64,000 nucleotides of DNA. It comes from Synechococcus sp. KORDI-49 (lineage in GTDB: Bacteria; Cyanobacteriota; Cyanobacteriia; PCC-6307; Cyanobiaceae). A program made the position numbers and the translations under genes. The stretch spans positions 2,421,163-2,485,162 of the forward strand of contig NZ_CP006270.1 in NCBI RefSeq assembly GCF_000737575.1. The letters run 5' to 3'. This document shows positions 50,721-59,937 of this stretch, piece by piece (position 1 is the first letter of the stretch; each line of letters starts with the position of its first letter). A model generated the notes under the pieces. That model worked only from the letters and a program-made list of their open reading frames with translations. It was not told where the DNA came from and ran no database searches.

Positions 50721-50735
50721 CCACCCTCTCCGTTT
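50721..50735 (+). other. attR core (15 bp)
   Basis: CCACCCTCTCCGTTT, identical to the tRNA-Ser end at 13107-13121; neighbouring bases differ on both sides, so the core is exactly 15 bp by this comparison. Confidence 0.92.
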
Positions 50736-50849
50736 TTTCCTGGTCCCAGGGGGGTCCGTCAGGTCCCAGGGAGTCCCAAGATCGTCTGGTATCACTGACT
50801 TTTGACGGAATTTCGGTTCCAGGGCGTCCCACCCGGTTCCAAAGCATTT

Positions 50850-50886
50850 GGGGGACAAATCGGGGGACACGAAACCGGTGTCCCCC
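50850..50886. repeat. GGGGGACA direct and inverted repeats
   Basis: GGGGGACA at 50850-50857 and 50862-50869 (12 bp apart) and TGTCCCCC at 50879-50886. Layout resembles integrase arm sites or an operator at an element's left end. Confidence 0.7.
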
Positions 50887-50911
50887 AGGTAGACATGGGA
50901 TAGAGACGCCG

Positions 50912-51070
50912 ATGTCAGATTCAAGTGTTAAAGAGCTCAAAGCCCAGCAAAAAAGCAGCCTCTTGATTGCCCGGACTAAAGAACTGTATGAGATTGAGCA
51001 TACTTTTAAAGCAGTGGAGCTCAGCTCTGTGCACGTAAAAAGACCAAAAACCGTTGTAGACAAATATTAA
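50912..51070 (+). CDS. 52-aa possible protein
   Basis: MSDSSVKELKAQQKSSLLIA start, ends VKRPKTVVDKY; helical and basic. Preceded by no clear ribosome-binding site. May be a remnant. Confidence 0.4.
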   Translation: MSDSSVKELKAQQKSSLLIARTKELYEIEHTFKAVELSSVHVKRPKTVVDKY

Positions 51071-51108
51071 GAAAATATGATACTGTGTAAATAGTAGGTG
51101 TTGCTCTT

Positions 51109-54100
51109 GTGCCAATAGTCAGGTTAGGTTCGACCTCTGTTGCCTCAGTAGTTGATTCTGAACAAATAATTGCGCTGCCTCTTGACGTCACATTCCTTGA
51201 AGCGGGCGTGGCTGCGATTACAGGATTGGAAATACGGATCAACTATGACGCCACCATCCTGGACTTAGTCCAAGATGGTGGAAACACTGCAATCGAGTGG
51301 ATCAATATTAATGTTCCGAATTTCAATGCTGTTGGTCAACTCTCAGACACCAGCAAAGTAGGATGGCTAGTTGATCCAGGAACGGCATTTAAAGGAGAGG
51401 GCGCTTCTAAACTTGTCACTGGTGCTGCTATGGCACGTGAGAATAGGGGGTCCGGTTTCATCAAAGTTGCCGTAGGATCGAACGATGGAATTGCTGTCGA
51501 TGATCCATCAGCTATCACGGATGAAAATCCACTCACTATCGGAAGTTTGCTGGTAAAAATTCCAGCTGGAACACGAGATCAAATCCTCAACTTTGATCTA
51601 AATATTGGAGAGGTAAGCATCCATGGGATGGTCAACGGGAGATCTGTTGCACTCACAACGACAGATGTCATCGATGGTGTCGTGACGCTGGGTGACGCTG
51701 TTGCAGAAAGAGTACCAACCCCGCCAACGATTGCCATCACCACAGCTGACGACAACCTCATCATTGGTGAGACGGCAGTCATCACATTCACCCTCTCAGA
51801 ATCAGCCACAGATTTCACCGTCGACGACGTCACCGTCAGCGGCGGCTCCCTGAGCGGCTTTACCGGCAGCGACACCTCTTACACCGCAACCTTCACGCCA
51901 ACGCCAAATAGCACCGCTGATGGTGTTATCTCCGTTGCTTCTGGCACATTCACCGACGCCCAAGGAGACGCCAGCACTGCTGCTTCCTCGGTGAACATGA
52001 CGGTGGACACGCGCGACACCACCCCACCAACGATTGCCATCACCACGGCTGACGACACTCTCACCACCGGTGAAACAGCAGCCATCGCGTTCACCCTCTC
52101 GGAAGCAGCCACAGATTTTTTCCTCGAAGATGCCACCGTCTGGGGCGGCTCACTAAGTGGGTTTACCGGCAGTGGCACCTCTTACACCGCAACCTTCACC
52201 CCAACATCGGACAGCACAGAAAACGGAATCATCGCCGTCTCAGCAGGTGCCTTCACCGATGCCGCCGGCAACGCCAGCACCACTGGTGCTTCGGTGACCC
52301 TGAATGTCAACACCCTGGCGCGGCCGACGTTAACCATTGCCAGTGACGATCTCACTCTGGGCATTGATGAAACAGCCCGCATCACCTTCACTCTGTCCGA
52401 GGCTTCTACAGATTTCAAAGTTGAAGACGTCACCGTCAGCGGCGGCTCCCTGAGCAACTTTGCAGGCAGTGGCACGTCTTACACAGCCACATTCATCCCT
52501 ACGGCAAGCAGCACAGAAAATGGTGTTGTCACTGTGACAGCAGGTGCATTTAGCAACGCGGCTGACAATGCCAACGAGGAAGCCGTATCAATCACCATGA
52601 CTATTGATACTATAAATATAACACCTCTAACAGCAAAAATCACTTCGGATAAGAGTGAGCTCGGCATAGGTGACATAGCCACACTCGCCTTCACGCTATC
52701 TGAAATATCAACCGACTTTACGATTGAGGATATCAGCATTAGTGGTGGTGACATCAGCAATTTCACGGGAAGTGGTAGGTCTTACACCGCTAAATTCACC
52801 CCGAGCGCCGAAAGTACTATCAAAGGCGAAGTGTCCGTAGCCGCGGATCGCTTTAGCAATAGCTCTTCAAGCTTTAACATTGAAAGCAATATCATTGAGC
52901 TGTTCATTGATACAATTAATCATGACAAAGAAGCAAGCGCATATTCACGTTTTAATGATATTTACTTCGATGGCTTGCTTGACGCCGTAGGCCCAGAGAG
53001 CCAATGGGTTCATATCCCCAACAGCGGCATGATCAGGGTGGCAAATATGGATCAGTTGAGCTCTGATGCTTATCTATTGAGTGGCGTGTTCACCGGTAGT
53101 CATAGCATTGGATGGGCGCCAACTACAGGACAAAATATCTATCAAAGTGATATCTTTCTTGCCGCGATCGATTCAGCCGGCAATTTGAAATGGTCAAAGC
53201 AATTTGGAAGTCCCCTTAGAGATGACGATCCTGGCATGGTTACACCTATTCAGATTGAAAATTCTACTGGTACGATTGCTGCCATATCAAGAGAGGCACA
53301 TCAAACCAATATTTATATTTTTGATGCTCAAACTGGAGAAGAATTGACTAGCTTTAGCATGAAGAGCACCGCTGAAAACGCTCAACCCATTGTCAATGAA
53401 ATCAAGCACTTACAATTTGGCTACGCCGTTGAAGGCCAAGGAATAGGCGATGTATCGATTTCATTTCCATGGGCCGCAGAGTACATGTGGTGGACTGATC
53501 CAGACTATGCATCAGCTATAGAACTACTCTCGGAAGAAAATTTATTGTTCACTGGAGTAACGGACAAAAATGGGAACTGGGAATATTTAACCGAAATTAA
53601 TGAGACAGGTATGCCGAAAACTCCGACCGTATTTCTGCCAGCCTCTCAAGATTCCGGATCATTCAATAATGACAATATTACTAATGTCAGGAATCCTATT
53701 TTTAGTGGGCTTGCAGAGCCGAGCTCGCAAATAGAAATATATGCAAATAACAAATTACTTGGAAGCAGTACCACGGATGATAGTGGTTTTTGGTCGTTTC
53801 AGAGTGATGATCCACTGGAAGACGGAAAATTCATCGTTGAGGCTGCACAGGAACGTCAAACCTCCAAAGAGATTCGGAGTATACCCTTAATCTTGAGAAT
53901 TGACACACAAGATCTGTCAGCTGAATACGATAGTGAGCTGATTGCTTCATACAGCAAAAACTTCTACTCGCTATCGAATAGTTTCAACCTTAACCCGCTT
54001 CCAACACGGCCTGGTGACCCATCTCCGCCGGGAATCATGGTGATCAAAAGTGAAACTGATGATTCCCAATATTTTGATTTCTCAGGAGATCTCTGGACAG

Positions 54101-54693
54101 GCACTGGAATAAAGCACTCTCAATCCTTGCCTAAGCAAGAACAATACCAGTTCAAAATCAAGGCAACAGATCGAGCAGGGAATTCATCAATTCACAATGT
54201 GTTGATCAAGAACCCCATTGATCAATACCTGATCAATCCACGTACAAAATATGAGTTCGACTTGGATGGCGACTCACTGATCAACCCTGTTAGTGACGGG
54301 ATTATCTTTGCAGCAGTCGCGATGGAGAGTACTAGACGTTCGACAAGCTCAGCCGATCCTCGAGAATTTACCCAAAATCTCAATGATTTAGATCTCGACG
54401 AAGTGCTCAACCCAACTGGCAACTGGACCTGGGAAGAATCGGGTTATATAAAGGAAAAATTAAAACATGTAATCAGCCTTGATTCAACATCTTCATTAGA
54501 CATGAATCAGAATAACACTTATGAGCTGGACGACGCAGAAATCCTTTTGCGGCTTTCCATGGGTACGTTTCCAGGCAATAGTCTTACCTCTGCTCTTTCC
54601 TTATCCGGCTCAAGCCTTACTGAATTCAATACAGAGCAGCCCAGTCTGGATCAACAGCTGACTGCTATCGATCAAGCCAGCTGGCTGAACTGA
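51109..54693 (+). CDS. large extracellular protein: cohesin-like domain - Ig-like repeats - dockerin-like end
   Basis: 1194 aa. Residues about 10-200 (ITGLEIRINYDATILDLVQD, later LLVKIPAGTRDQILNFDLNI) resemble a cohesin domain. Four Ig-like units of about 100 aa follow (about 207-610; e.g. PPTIAITTADDTLTTGETAA, FTLSEAATDF), homologous to those of the 999-aa protein. A middle region (620-1040) includes a further Ig-like stretch. The C-terminus has two calcium-loop motifs (DLDGDSLINPVSDG at 1051; DMNQNNTYELDDAEILLRLS at 1131), dockerin-like. Start not certain. Secretion probably leaderless. Lies between att copies 2 and 3, so probably mobile cargo. Confidence 0.75.
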   Translation: MPIVRLGSTSVASVVDSEQIIALPLDVTFLEAGVAAITGLEIRINYDATILDLVQDGGNTAIEWININVPNFNAVGQLSDTSKVGWLVDPGTAFKGEGASKLVTGAAMARENRGSGFIKVAVGSNDGIAVDDPSAITDENPLTIGSLLVKIPAGTRDQILNFDLNIGEVSIHGMVNGRSVALTTTDVIDGVVTLGDAVAERVPTPPTIAITTADDNLIIGETAVITFTLSESATDFTVDDVTVSGGSLSGFTGSDTSYTATFTPTPNSTADGVISVASGTFTDAQGDASTAASSVNMTVDTRDTTPPTIAITTADDTLTTGETAAIAFTLSEAATDFFLEDATVWGGSLSGFTGSGTSYTATFTPTSDSTENGIIAVSAGAFTDAAGNASTTGASVTLNVNTLARPTLTIASDDLTLGIDETARITFTLSEASTDFKVEDVTVSGGSLSNFAGSGTSYTATFIPTASSTENGVVTVTAGAFSNAADNANEEAVSITMTIDTINITPLTAKITSDKSELGIGDIATLAFTLSEISTDFTIEDISISGGDISNFTGSGRSYTAKFTPSAESTIKGEVSVAADRFSNSSSSFNIESNIIELFIDTINHDKEASAYSRFNDIYFDGLLDAVGPESQWVHIPNSGMIRVANMDQLSSDAYLLSGVFTGSHSIGWAPTTGQNIYQSDIFLAAIDSAGNLKWSKQFGSPLRDDDPGMVTPIQIENSTGTIAAISREAHQTNIYIFDAQTGEELTSFSMKSTAENAQPIVNEIKHLQFGYAVEGQGIGDVSISFPWAAEYMWWTDPDYASAIELLSEENLLFTGVTDKNGNWEYLTEINETGMPKTPTVFLPASQDSGSFNNDNITNVRNPIFSGLAEPSSQIEIYANNKLLGSSTTDDSGFWSFQSDDPLEDGKFIVEAAQERQTSKEIRSIPLILRIDTQDLSAEYDSELIASYSKNFYSLSNSFNLNPLPTRPGDPSPPGIMVIKSETDDSQYFDFSGDLWTGTGIKHSQSLPKQEQYQFKIKATDRAGNSSIHNVLIKNPIDQYLINPRTKYEFDLDGDSLINPVSDGIIFAAVAMESTRRSTSSADPREFTQNLNDLDLDEVLNPTGNWTWEESGYIKEKLKHVISLDSTSSLDMNQNNTYELDDAEILLRLSMGTFPGNSLTSALSLSGSSLTEFNTEQPSLDQQLTAIDQASWLN

Positions 54694-55375
54694 CTACATA
54701 ACTTGTAGCGAGCAGATTATTGCCTCATGCCTTGGTAATGCAATCAAGCTGTTGGTGATTCCCTGCGTTGCGAAGGTGCTATACCCAAGCGGATCTCAAG
54801 AAAGATCCAAGCTGCTTTGTTTTGACAACAATTGGAAAGCAAAATACGAGATCGAAGTAGGGGTTTGCTGCAATTAATGGCGGCAAGTATGTGAATAGCA
54901 TGGATTAGAGGCGGCCTAAGCTGTGAGATCCAAGAAAGTTTGTTCTCCTAGAAATTGATGTTGCAAAGTGAGGAAAGCCAGCGCTTGCCTTGAAGAATCG
55001 CAAAATGAAAAGAGCAAGTGCTCGCTACTATTTACTTTGTCTAAACTGAAAACACCTGTACTGGTATGTTCATTTAAGTCAAGTAATATTGATTTAATGT
55101 TGGCGGAAGGTGGTCGTGTTGTCCTTGTTTGGTTTTCGGAAAGCGAATAACAAAGCACTAGCGCGTAAGGTCGAATTCAAGAGCCTGCTGTTTTCTAAGG
55201 GCCAATAACGATAAGTAGGGGTGATGCCAGGGAGCCCTAACCGGCCCCGTGTAGTGCCCCGCTTTGAGGGGACAGAACAAGGGGAGAAATTTAGTCCAGC
55301 ACAGTGGTACCAGTCGATGTCACGATCTATGAACGAACACCCTCTCCGTTTTGTTCAACGAGTCAAAATCCAAGA
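54694..55375. other. 682-bp non-coding stretch with third att copy
   Basis: No credible gene. Mixed AT-rich sequence, then 55221-55337 more GC-rich, ending in the att-like core. This is the junction back to resident DNA. Confidence 0.55.
55338..55351 (+). other. third att core copy (14 bp)
   Basis: CACCCTCTCCGTTT, identical to 13108-13121 and 50722-50735. Marks the probable far end of the second element. Confidence 0.75.
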
Positions 55376-57496
55376 TCAGCTCCAGCTGTCGATCACTGAC
55401 TGTTGATCCGCTCCACTGATCAGGGGAATTGGATTGTTGCCGCCGGGGGAACTGATCAGATCCTTCGTGTCAGCCTCTGACGGGAACGTTCCCAGAAGTC
55501 TGCGCAGCAGGACGTGAGCATCCTGAAGATCCAGCATGCCGTTGGCATTGGTCTCAAGGATGCCGTTGTTGATGGCATCCACCAATTGAGTTTTGACACT
55601 GTCAGAATTTGTTCGGCGTCCCTTCGGGTTGATCAGATTGCCCATCGAAGCGATGGGACGATCAGCCTCTGTGTTCCGTGTACCTGCGGCCCTCTCCACC
55701 AGCAGCGCAGCGGTACTCACGAGCAGGCCATCGCTGAATGCGTTCACTGACAGATCTCCATCAAAGTCTTCCCCAAGGGGTGACAGCTGTTCAGGCAGAA
55801 GGGTCTGATCTGCGAAGGAAAACACCTCCATTTCCATGAGGGTGTCACTCCCATCCCGTACCGCTTGCTGATCGCGGAAAAGGAAACCGTTAGCGGTCGG
55901 GGTGATCGCATAGTCCGCCAAGTCGCCCGAAAAAAGGGCTGTGTCCCGCCCCTCTCCTCCCACCAGCAAGTCGCTGCCGTGCTCGCCACGCAGGGTGTCG
56001 TCGCCTCCTGCCCCATGCAGGGTGTCGTCCCCTTCGCCGGCATCGATCCGGTTGTCTTCATGACTCCCCGTCAATCGGTCATCGCCTGCGCCCGAGAGAA
56101 TGTCCTCGATGGCAACCAGGGTGTTCGTCCCGAGTCCGGCACTGATTGCCGTGCCTTCTGTCAGGTTGACCAAGACATGATCCCGCTCCAATTGACTGAG
56201 GAATCCACTGAGGCGACGGGATGTAGTGATGAAGCGGTCGCGGCCCTCTCCTCCATCCAGGGTGTCGTTGCCGGAGCCGGCATCGAGCAGGTCATCTCCG
56301 CCACCGCCGAGCAGCTTGTCGTCACTGCCGCCGCCGTAAAGAGTGTCATCAGCATCGTGCGAGCCGAACAGGTGGTCTCTGTCATCAGCACCAGCGATCA
56401 GGTCCTCACTCACCTCGTTCTGGAACAGCACATTGATTGCACTGGCCATGTCCATGGCGTTTAGATCATCACCGGAGTAGTTGATCTCGTTTTCGGCCGC
56501 ATCCGTGAATCGCAGATAATCCACCAGGTAGGTTCCCGGCAGGTAGCCGCTGGTCAGAGCCTTGTAATGAAGGAAGTCAACCTCCGAGCGCTGATTGCCT
56601 GAGTAATGGTCTTCGTAGATCCATGTGTCCAAGGCCTGGGAGGTTCCTTCGGGACCGTTGAGACGCAAATAAATGCCGGAAATTCCAGAGAGATTGTCGT
56701 TGGCGTTGCCGCTGAACACAATGCGCGGTCTACCTGTTGCCGGGTCGAACTCCGCATCCAGTTCGAAATCATTGAGCTCTGGAGGAGTGATGTCTCCGTT
56801 GGGGTTGTCGATTTCGATGACTGAACTCGTCTCCACCCATTCCTCTGAGTGGGTCTCATTTCCGGCCTGATCCGTGATCCGGATGCTGTTGAAGCTGTAC
56901 TCGCCTGATGCGCTGAACTTCGGGAGATCGAAGACTCCTTCAAATGCGCCGTTCTGATCAAAGCTGTGGCGTCGCTGGATGCTGCTGCCGCTGGGTGAGA
57001 GGAGTTCAATGATGAAGTCCGATTGCAGACCGCTGAGGTTGTCGTCTGCCTTGAATATCACCGGTATTCTGATTCCCTCCTCGTCAAAAATCGCTGACTG
57101 GACTTTGGCTTCGAGAAGCGATGGGGATATGTTATCTGCGTTGGGATTGGTCAAGCTTGTCGATGGAGTCAGGCTGAATTCCTGCCGCAGCTGATCACTG
57201 TCAAATTCCAGCTGCACACCTGAGTCGTCCTGGATTTGGATGGATCGGATGGCATAAACACCATCCGGAGCATTCGGATGAAGCTCAACGCTGTGGCGGA
57301 ATGGCTCATCGGCTGAGTCTCGGGTTGGATAGATCCAGGTCTGTTCTTTCCCCTCCACCCAGTACAACAGGCTGATCGCTCTGGCTTCACTAAAATGATC
57401 GCTGAAGCCAATAATTAGGTCCAGCCAGGGAAGTTGAGTTTCCGCATCAATGCGGCTTGTGAAGGAAAACTCGGTGATATCCGCAGTGTGAGCCAT
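55376..57496 (-). CDS. RTX-type secreted calcium-binding protein with dockerin-like end
   Basis: 706 aa. N-terminal beta-rich units (about 1-345; DNLSGLQSDFIIELLSPSGS, RITDQAGNETHSEEW, DNLSGISGIYLRLNGPEGTS) precede two RTX blocks of the GGxGxDxx type (LYGGGSDDKLLGGGGDDLLD about 380-420; GAGDDRLTGSHEDNRIDAGE about 470-525). The C-terminus has EF/dockerin-like loops (DFDGDLSVNAFSDGLLV; ETNANGMLDLQDAHVLLRRL). RTX repeats fold with calcium outside the cell after type I secretion. The end is homologous to that of the 1194-aa protein. Confidence 0.82.
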   Translation of the reverse strand: MAHTADITEFSFTSRIDAETQLPWLDLIIGFSDHFSEARAISLLYWVEGKEQTWIYPTRDSADEPFRHSVELHPNAPDGVYAIRSIQIQDDSGVQLEFDSDQLRQEFSLTPSTSLTNPNADNISPSLLEAKVQSAIFDEEGIRIPVIFKADDNLSGLQSDFIIELLSPSGSSIQRRHSFDQNGAFEGVFDLPKFSASGEYSFNSIRITDQAGNETHSEEWVETSSVIEIDNPNGDITPPELNDFELDAEFDPATGRPRIVFSGNANDNLSGISGIYLRLNGPEGTSQALDTWIYEDHYSGNQRSEVDFLHYKALTSGYLPGTYLVDYLRFTDAAENEINYSGDDLNAMDMASAINVLFQNEVSEDLIAGADDRDHLFGSHDADDTLYGGGSDDKLLGGGGDDLLDAGSGNDTLDGGEGRDRFITTSRRLSGFLSQLERDHVLVNLTEGTAISAGLGTNTLVAIEDILSGAGDDRLTGSHEDNRIDAGEGDDTLHGAGGDDTLRGEHGSDLLVGGEGRDTALFSGDLADYAITPTANGFLFRDQQAVRDGSDTLMEMEVFSFADQTLLPEQLSPLGEDFDGDLSVNAFSDGLLVSTAALLVERAAGTRNTEADRPIASMGNLINPKGRRTNSDSVKTQLVDAINNGILETNANGMLDLQDAHVLLRRLLGTFPSEADTKDLISSPGGNNPIPLISGADQQSVIDSWS

Positions 57497-57586
57497 CGAG
57501 ACGTGATTCCGCCGTCCAGCTAGATCTTCATGTTAAGGAAACTGGTCGAAATCCACAGCTCTCAAGATCTTCTTTGTTTGCTTCCC

Positions 57587-57880
57587 CTAAGAATGAAACA
57601 GCAGCACCAGGCCCTGCTGCACCTGGTGGAATTCACGCTCTTCGCGGCTGAGGTCGAGTCCCACCTTGAGGCCTTCCTGCAACGCATCCTCAAACGGTGG
57701 CGTGAGCGGGGGATTGGCATCGATCCACAGGGCAGCGATGCCCACAGCAGTGGCGTGCCACCGGAACCGGCCCGTCGTGCCGATGTCCGGTTCGTTCAGG
57801 GCCTCCTCCAGGAGTGCGTTGATCGGCAGGGTTGAGCTGGCCATGACCACCAGCATCGAGACCTGATCCAGCCTCGGCAA
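57587..57880 (-). CDS. conserved hypothetical protein
   Basis: About 97 aa with TTG start (a later ATG at VSMLVVMASS would be shorter). Sequence VMASSTLPINALLEEALNEP, FRWHATAVGIAALWIDANPP and REEREFHQVQQGLVLLF is protein-like with core-type codon use, and is divergent from the glycosyltransferase gene 38 bp away. Function unknown. Confidence 0.55.
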   Translation of the reverse strand: MPRLDQVSMLVVMASSTLPINALLEEALNEPDIGTTGRFRWHATAVGIAALWIDANPPLTPPFEDALQEGLKVGLDLSREEREFHQVQQGLVLLFHS

Positions 57881-57918
57881 CGGGCTGAGAGACTTCGTAT
57901 CGATCGGGTCCGTACACG

Positions 57919-59148
57919 ATGCCGCCGGCTCCAGATGCCCTGCCCCGGCGCATTGCCCTGGTTCACGAGTGGTTCACGCCTCGTTCCAGTGGAGGAGCTG
58001 AGCTGGTGGTTCAGGCCATCGATGCTCTGCTCACGGCAGCGGATCGCCAGCCCCAGCTCGCTGCGCTGGTGGATGGCGAGAGCCGACGCCCCGGCAGCTG
58101 GCTCGAGCGCCGCTCCGTGCTCACCTCTCCGATCCAGCGGCTGCCCTTGGGCATCAGCCATGTGCAGCAGTACCTGCCGTTGCTGCCGCTGGCGATCGAG
58201 CAGATCGATCTCGGCGCTGCCGATCTGGTGATCAGCAGCAGCCATCTGGTGGCCAAGGGGGTACTCACCGCTCCCGATCAGCTGCATATCAGTTATGTGC
58301 ATACGCCTGTCCGCTACGCCTGGGACCAGATGCATGCCTATCTGCAGCGCTCAGCCCTGGCCCGGCGCGGTCTCGGCCCCCTGATCCGCTGGCAGTTGCA
58401 TGCCCTGCGCCAATGGGATCAGCTCAGCGCCCAGCGGGTGGATCACCTGATCGCCAATTCGCGTTTCACCGCCCGCCGGATCCGCAAGTTCTGGGGGCGG
58501 CAGGCCGTGGTGATCCATCCACCCGTCGATGTGGGCCGATTTCGCTGGGATGCCCCCCGTGATGACGTCTACCTCTGTCTCTGTCGCCTGGTGCCCTACA
58601 AGCGGGTTGATCTGGTGGTGGAGGCTTTCAACCGTCTGAAGCTGCCCCTCGTGGTGGTCGGTGATGGTCCGGAGCGGGCACGGTTGCAGGCCCTGGCTGG
58701 TCCCACGGTGACCCTGCTGGGACGCCAGTCCCCTCAGCAGGTGGAAGCGCTGATGGCCCGCTGCCGGGCCTATGTGTATGCGGGGCTCGAGGATTTCGGC
58801 ATCGCACCGGTGGAGGCGATGGCGTCCGGTGCACCGGTGATCGCGCTGGGCCGGGGCGGCCTGCTGGATACGGTGCGTTGCGCGTCCGCCGGCATGCCCA
58901 AGGCCACCGGAGTTCTGTTCCCCGATCAGACGCTGGAATCTCTGCAGCAGGCGGTGCAGTGGTTTGAGGAGCAGCGGCTCTGGCGTCAGCTGGATGCCGC
59001 GGTGATCCGGCGCTGGGCGGAACGGTTCGGGCCGGATGCTTTCGCTGCCCGGTTCGAGGCGGCGTTGCAACGGGCCTGGGCGGCGCATCGCCGAAGCTGT
59101 GACGTTGCCGCGAGTGACCCTGCAAAGGTGCCAGGCCTGCTCTCGTGA
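57919..59148 (+). CDS. GT4-family glycosyltransferase
   Basis: 409 aa. IALVHEWFTPRSSGGAELVV start, acceptor motif YVHTPVRYAWDQM (about 115-127) as in WbaZ-like mannosyltransferases, donor loop CRLVPYKRVDLVVEAFNRL and VVGDGPERARLQ, and the GT4 EX7E region EDFGIAPVEAMASGAPVIA. Makes an exopolysaccharide or LPS linkage. It probably forms an operon with the sugar transferase that follows. Donor and acceptor are not defined by sequence. Confidence 0.85.
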   Translation: MPPAPDALPRRIALVHEWFTPRSSGGAELVVQAIDALLTAADRQPQLAALVDGESRRPGSWLERRSVLTSPIQRLPLGISHVQQYLPLLPLAIEQIDLGAADLVISSSHLVAKGVLTAPDQLHISYVHTPVRYAWDQMHAYLQRSALARRGLGPLIRWQLHALRQWDQLSAQRVDHLIANSRFTARRIRKFWGRQAVVIHPPVDVGRFRWDAPRDDVYLCLCRLVPYKRVDLVVEAFNRLKLPLVVVGDGPERARLQALAGPTVTLLGRQSPQQVEALMARCRAYVYAGLEDFGIAPVEAMASGAPVIALGRGGLLDTVRCASAGMPKATGVLFPDQTLESLQQAVQWFEEQRLWRQLDAAVIRRWAERFGPDAFAARFEAALQRAWAAHRRSCDVAASDPAKVPGLLS

Positions 59149-59178
59149 CGTTGAGTGTGGCGAGACGCAGTCTGAGCC

Positions 59179-59937
59179 TTGACGACGGCCACACGGCCTT
59201 CCTTGCGTCAGACCGCTCGTCTGGCCTTCGGTCGTGGTACCTATCGGCCTCACCTGGCGGTGACCACAGCCCCGCCGGTCGCTGTACCGACCGGTCTGCT
59301 GATCCGCCAGCAGAGTCGTACCGGCCGAGGCCTCAAGCGCGGCGGCGACATTGTTTTTTCCCTGGCGGTGCTCGGTCTTGGTGCTCCGGTGCTGCTCCTG
59401 CTGGCGGCCCTGGTGAAGCTGAGCTCGCCCGGGCCTGTGTTCTACGTGCAGCGCCGGGTCGGTCGCGATTACAGCCGTTTCGGTTGCATCAAGTTCCGCA
59501 CCATGCGAGCCGATGCCGACGCTGTTCTGGCGCGTGTTCTGGATGAGGATCCTGGGCTGAGGAGTGAGTTCGAGCGCGATTTCAAACTCCGGCGCGATCC
59601 CCGCATCACCCGGGTCGGTCAGTTCCTGCGTCGTTCGAGCCTCGATGAGCTGCCCCAGTTCCTCAACGTGCTGCGGGGTGAGATGAGTGTGGTGGGACCA
59701 AGGCCGATCGTTGATCGGGAGCTCACCCGCTACGGCGACTACATGGATGAAGTGGCGGCGGTGCGCCCCGGTCTCACCGGTCTGTGGCAGGTGAGCGGAC
59801 GCAACAACCTCAGCTACAAGAAGCGGGTGAAGCTGGATCTGGCCTATGCCCGCGGACGTTCCTTCAGCCTGGATCTGGCGATCATCCTGCGCACGTTCGG
59901 CGTGCTGCTACTGCCCATGGATCGCGGCGCTTACTGA
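59179..59937 (+). CDS. undecaprenyl-phosphate sugar phosphotransferase (WcaJ/ExoY type)
   Basis: 252 aa from TTG. One transmembrane segment (VFSLAVLGLGAPVLLLLAAL), then the family signature SSPGPVFYVQRRVGRDYSRF, KFRTMRADA, LRRSSLDELPQFLNVLRGEM, SVVGPRPIVDREL and RPGLTGLWQVSGRNNLSYKK. It adds the first sugar-1-phosphate to the lipid carrier for polysaccharide synthesis and pairs with the upstream GT4 enzyme. Its stop overlaps the 3' end of cbiB (7 bp, convergent). Confidence 0.9.
   Translation: MTTATRPSLRQTARLAFGRGTYRPHLAVTTAPPVAVPTGLLIRQQSRTGRGLKRGGDIVFSLAVLGLGAPVLLLLAALVKLSSPGPVFYVQRRVGRDYSRFGCIKFRTMRADADAVLARVLDEDPGLRSEFERDFKLRRDPRITRVGQFLRRSSLDELPQFLNVLRGEMSVVGPRPIVDRELTRYGDYMDEVAAVRPGLTGLWQVSGRNNLSYKKRVKLDLAYARGRSFSLDLAIILRTFGVLLLPMDRGAY

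Larger units (their letters stand above)
49777..50735. other. right-end non-coding region with six terminator-like hairpins
   Basis: Holds hairpins at 49820-49851, 49971-49993, 50081-50107, 50223-50251, 50349-50373 and 50489-50522, the second copy of the 71-bp repeat, arm-type repeats (50628, 50640) and attR. No gene found. Some hairpins share the word CTTAGGGAA or CTAGGGAA in the loop. Confidence 0.8.
50736..55351. mobile_element. tandem second element or remnant (integrase-less)
   Basis: Bounded by attR of the main element and a third 14-bp core copy (55338-55351). It begins with repeats of another type (GGGGGACA at 50850 and 50862, inverted TGTCCCCC at 50879), which would suit a different integrase. 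It carries a 52-aa frame and a 1194-aa adhesin-like gene but no recombinase. Inference from the repeat structure. Confidence 0.55.

Noticed and set aside
54916-55158. Small frames on both strands between the adhesin and the RTX gene
   Set aside because: Overlapping frames on both strands with poor starts and biased composition; no sign of coding.
55221-55337. tmRNA or other RNA fragment as an alternative attachment gene
   Set aside because: No foldable tRNA-like domain could be drawn; only the 14-bp tRNA-Ser core match is convincing.
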